Source: Eubacteriales bacterium (GTDB lineage: Bacteria; Bacillota_A; Clostridia; Lachnospirales; Lachnospiraceae). Taken from it: a stretch of 19,521 bases of DNA. The position numbers and the translations under genes are program-made. A model generated the notes under the pieces. The model worked only from the letters and a program-made list of their open reading frames with translations, was not told the DNA's origin and ran no database searches. The number at the start of each line of letters is the position of its first letter. The stretch's first letter is position 1. Of the stretch, positions 14,946 to 19,521 are shown in pieces. The stretch is from contig JAUNAE010000035.1 in NCBI GenBank assembly GCA_030527765.1, forward strand, positions 1 to 19,521, given 5' to 3'.

Positions 14946-16475
14946 TTATTTCTCAATACTAAGACCGTTGTCTACAAAATAGTAATCAATCGGATATGGC
15001 ACTACATTCGTTACATTTTTGTTTGCAACAACGAAGTTATTCTCACCAACCAGATAAATACTTGCAACATCATCAAGCAGGATCTTTTCAGCTTCGATGG
15101 TCAGATTTTCACGTCCGTCAATATCAAATGTCTTTGCAAGTTCATCAATAACTGCATCCAGTTCTGTATTGCTGTAATCTCCGAAATTGCTGGAAACCCC
15201 TGACTTATACAGGGAATCCAGGAACCACTGTGGATCACCGGTAGAAAGTACCTGCCAGTTTGTTGCCAGAATGTCAAAACTTCTGTTTTCTTCTGCGTCA
15301 GCAATGCTGTCTACCAGATTCAGTTCATAGTGAATTCCGGTCTGTTTTCCCATATCCTGAATAGCCTCAAGCATGGTTGTGTAAGAAGTATTGTCATAAG
15401 TGATGGTCAAAGTAAGCTCTTCTCCATCCTTATCTACATAGCCGTTTCCGTCACTGTCTGTGTATCCTGCTGCTTCCAGACATTTTACCGCATCCTCTGC
15501 GTTATAAGCCTGCTTGTTTTCCAGTTCTTCGTATCCATATGGAGAAGATGCCGGGTATGGTGCACCGGCTTTGCTTACACCGGAACCGAGAACAGAAACA
15601 AGTGCATCATAGTCAATACTTTCCATGATTGCCTTGCGGACATTCACATCCTTCAATGCTTCCACATTGTAGTTGAATGCAAGAATTCTGGTACGTGCAC
15701 CCTGTGTATCATATACGACATAGTCTTCATTGCTCTCGAAAGCAGGAAGGTCTGTCAATGCAACACGCTGCACGATATCCATCTCTCCGGACTGAAGAGC
15801 CATGCCACGTGTACTGTCATCTTCAATATTCTTGATGGTGATTGTATCAACATCAGAAGCTCCGTTCCAGTATCCATCGTATTTTGCAAGATCAATGGAA
15901 GTGTTCACTTCGAATCCGGTAACCATATAAGGGCCGGTTGCAATCGGAGCACTTGCAAAATCAGTTCCTGCATCTACATCAACAACAGAATACATCGGCT
16001 CGGAAATGTTTGCGAGGAACGCACCAAATGGCTCTGTTGTTTTGAATGTAACATCCTGTCCGTCTGCTTCAATAGACTCAATCTTTGCAGCGGTAACTGC
16101 TCTGTCCTGTGTCTCCATAGCACGCTCAAAAGATTTCTTGACAGCCTCGCCGTCTACGGCTTTGCCATTGTGAAAAGTCACACCTTCACGAATGTGCATT
16201 TTCCATGTAGAATCATCCACCTGCTCCCAGCTGTCAGAAAGAAGCGGAACGATCTCATATTTTTCATTCACAGTAACCAGAGTCTCTGTAATACCGGCAC
16301 GACAGGTTGTCCATCCATCCCAGTCTGCATGAGGATCCAGACTTCCTCCGAACCAATAAAGAGCTCCATTAATGTGCTTTCCTTCTTCAGCAGCTGCACT
16401 TACAGAGATTCCGCCAAGTGCCATCGCTCCGGCAGTCAGAAGTGCCAGAAATTTCATTACATTTTTCTTCTTCAT
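14946..16475 (-). CDS. Nik/Opp-family (SBP_bac_5) substrate-binding protein (509 aa)
   Basis: Extracellular binding component of the importer. The N-terminal signal peptide (MKKKNVMKFLALLTAGAMAL, then G-G-I-S-V-S-A-A-A before E-E) has no lipobox cysteine. Family features follow: SLDPHADWDGW, ETLVTVNEKYEIVPLLSDSW, W-K-M-H-I-R-E-G-V-T-F-H-N-G-K (113-127 or so) and GTGPY-like ATGPYMV. The family binds peptides, nickel, metallophore-metal complexes or opines. The cobalamin riboswitch upstream favours a cobalt- or corrinoid-linked substrate. Its ATG overlaps the permease stop (ATGA), and AAAAGGAG lies just before it. The gene order permease-permease-binding protein-ATPase-ATPase differs from the E. 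coli nik order, where the binding protein comes first. Confidence 0.9.
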   Translation of the reverse strand: MKKKNVMKFLALLTAGAMALGGISVSAAAEEGKHINGALYWFGGSLDPHADWDGWTTCRAGITETLVTVNEKYEIVPLLSDSWEQVDDSTWKMHIREGVTFHNGKAVDGEAVKKSFERAMETQDRAVTAAKIESIEADGQDVTFKTTEPFGAFLANISEPMYSVVDVDAGTDFASAPIATGPYMVTGFEVNTSIDLAKYDGYWNGASDVDTITIKNIEDDSTRGMALQSGEMDIVQRVALTDLPAFESNEDYVVYDTQGARTRILAFNYNVEALKDVNVRKAIMESIDYDALVSVLGSGVSKAGAPYPASSPYGYEELENKQAYNAEDAVKCLEAAGYTDSDGNGYVDKDGEELTLTITYDNTSYTTMLEAIQDMGKQTGIHYELNLVDSIADAEENRSFDILATNWQVLSTGDPQWFLDSLYKSGVSSNFGDYSNTELDAVIDELAKTFDIDGRENLTIEAEKILLDDVASIYLVGENNFVVANKNVTNVVPYPIDYYFVDNGLSIEK

Positions 16476-17329
16476 AACTTTCTCCTTTTCTTTTTGCCCT
16501 CATAACGGGGATCTAATATATCTCTAAGGCTGTCGCCCAGAAGATTAAAAATTACAACGTGAAGGACGATGACAAGCCCCGGGTAAATAATCAGCCAGGG
16601 AGCTGCCTGAATATACTTTCTTCCTTCACTGAGCATAAAGCCCCACTCCGGTGTCGGCGGCTGTGAGGAAAGTCCCAGCAGGGATAATCCACTCAGAATC
16701 AAAAGCTGTGAGCCGATATCCTGTGTGATATTGACAAGCAGGTAAGGCGAGACATTGGGAAGAATCACTCTTTGAATCACCTGAAAATCATTCAGTCCAC
16801 CCATCCGTGCCTGTTCCACATAATGGTTTTCTTTTACAGAAAGAACCAGCGCCCTCGACACACGACAGTACTCTGTCCATCCGACCAGAGACATGGCAAG
16901 TACCGTATGATGAAGTCCCGGTCCCAAAACACTGACAAAGGCAATGATAAACACCGTTGACGGAATCGCCATTACAATATCCGTCAGACGGGTAATCAGC
17001 ATATCCACCCATCCGCCGCAGTATCCCGCAACAATTCCAAGCAGAATTCCAACCACCGCTATGATGGCAATTACCCAGAAAATAATGAGCAGTGATGTTC
17101 TTCCTCCATAAATCAGTCTCGAAAGAATACATCGTCCGATCTGATCTGTTCCAAATGGGTACTGCCTGTTTCCGGGATTCATAGAACTCCCATAGTCTGC
17201 GGCCAGCGGATCATTCGGTGCCAAAATCGGCGCTGCAATGGGTACCAGAATTAACAAAACTGCCAGAAACAGCCATAACAAAAAGGACTTGTGATGAAGT
17301 GCCTTATACAAATATCGATGCCGTCTCAT
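16472..17329 (-). CDS. Nik/Opp-type ABC transporter permease, second subunit (NikC/DppC-like, 285 aa)
   Basis: Inner-membrane permease with an N-terminal helix (about 16-36) and the family segment P-F-G-T-D-Q-I-G-R (58-66) before RLIYGGRTSL. The ATPase-contact loop is EQARMGGLNDFQVIQRVILP (172-191). LSLLGLSSQPPTPEWG, near the C-terminus, is also typical. The length matches NikC/DppC (about 275-300). The ATG at 17329 overlaps the preceding permease stop (ATGA) and has GGGAGGT upstream. It ends in a basic tail (KKKRRKL) whose stop overlaps the binding-protein start. These two overlaps tie the three genes together translationally. Confidence 0.92.
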   Translation of the reverse strand: MRRHRYLYKALHHKSFLLWLFLAVLLILVPIAAPILAPNDPLAADYGSSMNPGNRQYPFGTDQIGRCILSRLIYGGRTSLLIIFWVIAIIAVVGILLGIVAGYCGGWVDMLITRLTDIVMAIPSTVFIIAFVSVLGPGLHHTVLAMSLVGWTEYCRVSRALVLSVKENHYVEQARMGGLNDFQVIQRVILPNVSPYLLVNITQDIGSQLLILSGLSLLGLSSQPPTPEWGFMLSEGRKYIQAAPWLIIYPGLVIVLHVVIFNLLGDSLRDILDPRYEGKKKRRKL

Positions 17330-18276
17330 TTGTCACCTCCCAATCGGATTCTCGGATCCAGAAACAGGTAGGACAAATCTACAATCAAGTTTACGGTTAC
17401 ATAGATGATCGCCATCCAAAGGACATATCCTTGAATAATCGGATAATCCTTTACAGAAATAGCATCCACCGCCATCTTTCCTATGCCCTTCCATTCAAAA
17501 ATAGTTTCTATGATGGTTGCCCCGCCAAGCATACTGCCAATGGACATTCCGAACATGGTAATAACCGAAAGAAGTGAGTTCGGAAGCACCTGTGTCAGAA
17601 TCGCCCGGCGTCTGGTGTATCCCATCGTAAGCGCTCCGGTCAGATAGTCCTTGTTCATTTCCTCCAGCATACTTCCCCTGACACGTCTTACATAGATGGA
17701 TACCATCCAGAATGCCATCGTTGCCGCCGGAAGAATTAAGTGGCGAAAATCTCCACTTCCCATAATAGGAAGAAGTTTCAACTTCACTCCAAATGCATAC
17801 ATAAGCAGCGTTCCAACCCAGAAACTCGGCATAGACACTCCAAAGAAGGAGATAAATCGAAAAAGATAATCGACCCATCGATTCTGCCACACCGCACATA
17901 TGACACCCAGCGGAACTGCCAGAAGAATCGTAAGCACCAGAGTTGCTCCTGCCAGAATCAATGTATTCGGAATGCGCTTTGTCATTTCCTCCCAGACAGT
18001 CGTTCCGTAATAATAAGATTCACCTAAATTCCCGTGAAGTGCATTATTCAGCCATGTCACATACTGCACCATAAAAGGATCATTCAATCCCTTTTCTTCC
18101 CGGATCTTATCGATCTCCTCCTGCGTTGCAACCGCACCCATTCTCTCATATTTCAATGAGATCGGATCTGAGGGAGACAAGTATGTCAATGTAAATGTAA
18201 AAAATGACAATATTAACATGATTGGAATCACAAACAAAATTCTTCCAATCGTATACCTGACTGTACTCTTTTTCAT
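17326..18276 (-). CDS. Nik/Opp-type ABC transporter permease, first subunit (NikB/DppB-like, 316 aa)
   Basis: First structural gene after the cobalamin riboswitch. It has an N-terminal helix (about 9-32) ending in TYLSPSDPIS, and the family pattern V-T-W-L-N-N-A-L-H-G-N-L-G-E-S. The ATPase-contact loop region is ALTMGYTRRRAILTQVLPNS, followed by GATIIETIFEWKGIGKM and a C-terminal SYLFLDPRIR. The length matches NikB/DppB (about 305-340). I chose the ATG at 18276 (MKKSTVRY), which follows GGAAGGAT. A longer frame (to 18411 and beyond) would run back through the terminator hairpin and is not plausible coding sequence. Confidence 0.92.
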   Translation of the reverse strand: MKKSTVRYTIGRILFVIPIMLILSFFTFTLTYLSPSDPISLKYERMGAVATQEEIDKIREEKGLNDPFMVQYVTWLNNALHGNLGESYYYGTTVWEEMTKRIPNTLILAGATLVLTILLAVPLGVICAVWQNRWVDYLFRFISFFGVSMPSFWVGTLLMYAFGVKLKLLPIMGSGDFRHLILPAATMAFWMVSIYVRRVRGSMLEEMNKDYLTGALTMGYTRRRAILTQVLPNSLLSVITMFGMSIGSMLGGATIIETIFEWKGIGKMAVDAISVKDYPIIQGYVLWMAIIYVTVNLIVDLSYLFLDPRIRLGGDK

Positions 18277-18334
18277 TCTATCCTTCCTTTTTGTAAAGCA
18301 GCATTCGTCCGGCAGCTGCGAAGCAACTTTCTTC

Positions 18335-18348
18335 TGCCGAACTCTGCG
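18335..18348. repeat. Second copy of 14-bp TGCCGAACTCTGCG
   Basis: Identical to 1391-1404 and also intergenic, in the leader between the riboswitch terminator and the permease start. Nearby CGGCAG (18310-18315) and CTGCCG (18334-18339) can pair, so this copy is part of a possible hairpin upstream of the permease ribosome site. Confidence 0.4.
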
Positions 18349-18361
18349 CTGAAGTTTTCTG

Positions 18362-18399
18362 CAAAAAGAAAAAGCCTCGTTCCAGGAAACGAGGCTTTT
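18362..18399 (-). terminator. Riboswitch-controlled intrinsic terminator
   Basis: On the minus strand AAAAGCCTCGTTTCC pairs with GGAACGAGGCTTTT (one bulged A), followed by TTTCTTTTTG. It lies between the cobalamin aptamer and the first permease gene, as expected for a transcription-off switch. It is about 158 bases downstream of the aptamer. Confidence 0.88.
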
Positions 18400-18494
18400 A
18401 TAAGCAAACACACAGAATAAGACCTTCCTCGAACTATGCCAACTACGGACATTGTTCCCGGAAAGTTCTCTTCTTCGGTACGATTCATGGACTC

Positions 18495-18524
18495 GTGAAG
18501 TGGTAATCCATCGTTACCGCTCAC
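18495..18524 (-). other. Hairpin in linker between aptamer and terminator
   Basis: GTGA and GGTAA pair with TTACC and TCAC around a 7-base loop, with a small asymmetric internal loop. It is in the unusually long segment 18400-18556 that separates the cobalamin aptamer from its terminator. It may be part of the expression platform, for example an anti-terminator element. The rest of that segment shows no gene. Confidence 0.4.
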
Positions 18525-18556
18525 TCCGTGAACAGCAACAATAAATTCCTGCACCA

Positions 18557-18729
18557 GATAAATGGCAGGTTTCCTGACTTGAGGATCTTCGATCGGCACC
18601 CCTTCCCGATAATGATCAGTGGTATTCTGTGCTTCTCTCCCCTGTTACAGTGACGAGATCGTGCAGGATTTGCACCTGCTTCCCTTTTACCTGTTGTCTC
18701 ACATCCATGTGGCAACAGCACCAGTTATC
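18557..18729 (-). ncRNA. Cobalamin (B12) riboswitch aptamer
   Basis: Read on the minus strand, the conserved blocks of the cobalamin family appear in order: AAAAGGGAAGCAGGTGCAAA (ending near 18669) with its AATCCTGC partner, CACTGT, CCACTGATC, GGGAAGG and the terminal box AAGTCAGGAAACCTGCC (18564-18580). GATAA (18725-18729) can pair with TTATC (18557-18561) as the closing P1 helix. It lies downstream of its own promoter and upstream of an intrinsic terminator and the Nik/Opp-type importer. Binding of adenosyl- or another cobalamin is expected to favour the terminator and shut off the importer. Exact edges are approximate. Confidence 0.93.
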
Positions 18730-18748
18730 TCTCTATGAAATTGTCCTT

Positions 18749-18777
18749 ATTCTAACACAGTGCTCCACGTAAGTAAA
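18749..18777 (-). promoter_or_regulatory. Promoter of riboswitch-transporter transcript
   Basis: On the minus strand TTTACT (18772-18777), a 17-base spacer and TAGAAT (18749-18754) preceded by TGT (extended -10). The start would be near 18742, about 13 bases before the aptamer. Confidence 0.7.
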
Positions 18778-18857
18778 GCAGGCATTCGTAAACCACATCT
18801 CCCCGATACCCACTCTACATCTCTGTGCCTTAGAAGTGGAAAACTGCTTATCTGCAT

Positions 18858-19418
18858 TCAGTCAATAAACGTCACAAGGCCTGTCTTGATATCGTAGATT
18901 CCGCCAATAACCTTGAGGCCTTTTTCATCATGTATCGGATGAATCTTGAGATCATTTCGAATTCGCTCAATTCCGTGCTTCACGTTGAGACAGCTTGCCC
19001 GATAATCATCCGTCTCATTGCCGATGGCGATTTTGATATCCTTGATAATCGTACCGATAAATCCATCTGTGTGACCTTTGATCGCAGATCCCACAGCACC
19101 GCACCGGGTATGTCCCAGAACAAGAATCAGTTTTGTCCCAAGATGGTCTGCCGCATACTCAATGCTTCCAAGTTGGTGATTATCAATGACATTTCCCGCA
19201 ACTCTGATTACAAACAGTTCCCCTATACCGGTGGAAAAAATTGTCTCCGGGATTACCCTGGAATCAGAACAGGTAATCACAATGGCATATGGATTCTGAC
19301 CTTCTTTGGCGGTTTTGACACGAATTTCCGAAGATACATCCCCCGCCTTAACGCCGGTTTCACGATACAACTTATTTCCTTCTATTAATCTCATAATTGC
19401 CTGATCTGCCGATAACAA
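18858..19418 (-). CDS. Beta-class carbonic anhydrase (186 aa)
   Basis: Catalyses reversible hydration of CO2 to bicarbonate in the cytoplasm, supplying bicarbonate for carboxylations or balancing pH. The zinc ligands are Cys50 in C-S-D-S-R (50-54), His103 and Cys106 in G-H-T-R-C-G-A-V (102-109). The Asp52-Arg54 pair and R-V-A-G-N are also present, as in active beta enzymes. The size fits the short clostridial/Cab type (170-195 aa). I chose the TTG at 19416-19418, 8 bases after GGAGG; the TTG at 19433 lies upstream of that ribosome site and would add five residues. It is not clearly part of the transporter unit: no strong terminator follows it, but the riboswitch has its own promoter 330 bases upstream of the permease start region. 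Confidence 0.93.
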   Translation of the reverse strand: MLSADQAIMRLIEGNKLYRETGVKAGDVSSEIRVKTAKEGQNPYAIVITCSDSRVIPETIFSTGIGELFVIRVAGNVIDNHQLGSIEYAADHLGTKLILVLGHTRCGAVGSAIKGHTDGFIGTIIKDIKIAIGNETDDYRASCLNVKHGIERIRNDLKIHPIHDEKGLKVIGGIYDIKTGLVTFID

Positions 19419-19444
19419 TTTCTCTACCTCCAATCAAATACTGT

Positions 19445-19507
19445 AATGTGCCATGTGGCATGTGTAATGGATAATGTTCTATGTATCATGGGCCATGGGT
19501 CATCTTA
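19445..19507. repeat. Tandem 7-bp repeats, nine degenerate units
   Basis: From 19445 the sequence divides into heptads AATGTGC, CATGTGG, CATGTGT, AATGGAT, AATGTTC, TATGTAT, CATGGGC, CATGGGT and CATCTTA. The AT at positions 2-3 is constant and ATG is kept in eight of nine. The array starts 27 bases upstream of the carbonic anhydrase start and occupies where its promoter would be expected. It is not a CRISPR: the units abut without spacers. Confidence 0.65.
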
Positions 19508-19521
19508 CACAGACATCTACG

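Noticed and set aside
15330..16505. Plus-strand open frame of 391 codons opposite the Nik/Opp-type binding protein
   Set aside because: Cys/His/Ile-rich composition typical of an antisense reading of a real gene; no domain, and the minus-strand gene is clear.
18273..18599. Minus-strand open frame of 108 codons upstream of the first permease, ending in an ATGA overlap with it
   Set aside because: It starts inside the cobalamin aptamer and reads through the terminator hairpin; its sequence shows no family features and no suitable ribosome site. Treated as non-coding leader.
19445..19507. CRISPR array
   Set aside because: Units are 7 bp and abut directly; there are no spacers and no cas genes.

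Overview
The window looks like chromosome of a low-to-mid GC Gram-positive gut anaerobe, most likely a Lachnospiraceae (Blautia-like) member. This is inferred from strong AGGAGG-type ribosome sites, extended -10 promoters, frequent U-tailed hairpin terminators, a CUT1 sugar operon without its own ATPase, and the general look of the proteins. No rRNA, tRNA, insertion sequence or CRISPR array was seen. Nearly all genes are on the minus strand; only an AraC-type regulator and an unusual UDP-sugar dehydrogenase are on the plus strand.

Layout. (1) 1-1267: a minus-strand set of a PP2C phosphatase, a 74-residue unknown protein and a truncated one-helix membrane protein. (2) 1505-8156: a glycoside-uptake locus. 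A divergent AraC-family regulator faces a sugar-binding protein, two CUT1 permeases and a GH3 beta-glycosidase. A terminator-like attenuator lies after the binding-protein gene, and a direct repeat with 21-bp spacing lies just upstream of its promoter. (3) 8310-13067: a UDP-uronate locus. A UDP-glucose 6-dehydrogenase with an XRE-type helix-turn-helix fused to its N-terminus converges, across a shared bidirectional terminator, on a UDP-glucuronate 4-epimerase, a GHMP kinase that resembles plant galacturonokinase rather than galactokinase, and a sugar-1-phosphate nucleotidyltransferase overlapping the kinase by 4 bases. (4) 13360-18276: a Nik/Opp-type ABC transporter in the order permease-permease-binding protein-ATPase-ATPase. 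It is preceded by a cobalamin riboswitch and an intrinsic terminator, which points to cobalt or corrinoid-related uptake. (5) 18858-19418: a beta-carbonic anhydrase, with an upstream run of nine degenerate 7-bp repeats.

How the parts work together. Region 2 probably imports an oligosaccharide, which the cytoplasmic GH3 enzyme cleaves from its non-reducing end. Region 3 could make UDP-galacturonate by two routes: de novo (UDP-Glc to UDP-GlcA to UDP-GalA) and by salvage (GalA to GalA-1-P to UDP-GalA). The salvage route and the DNA-binding domain on the dehydrogenase are the most novel possibilities here. Region 4 should be switched off when B12 is plentiful. A related GC-rich stem-loop repeat lies in front of three transcription units or genes (PP2C, epimerase, kinase).
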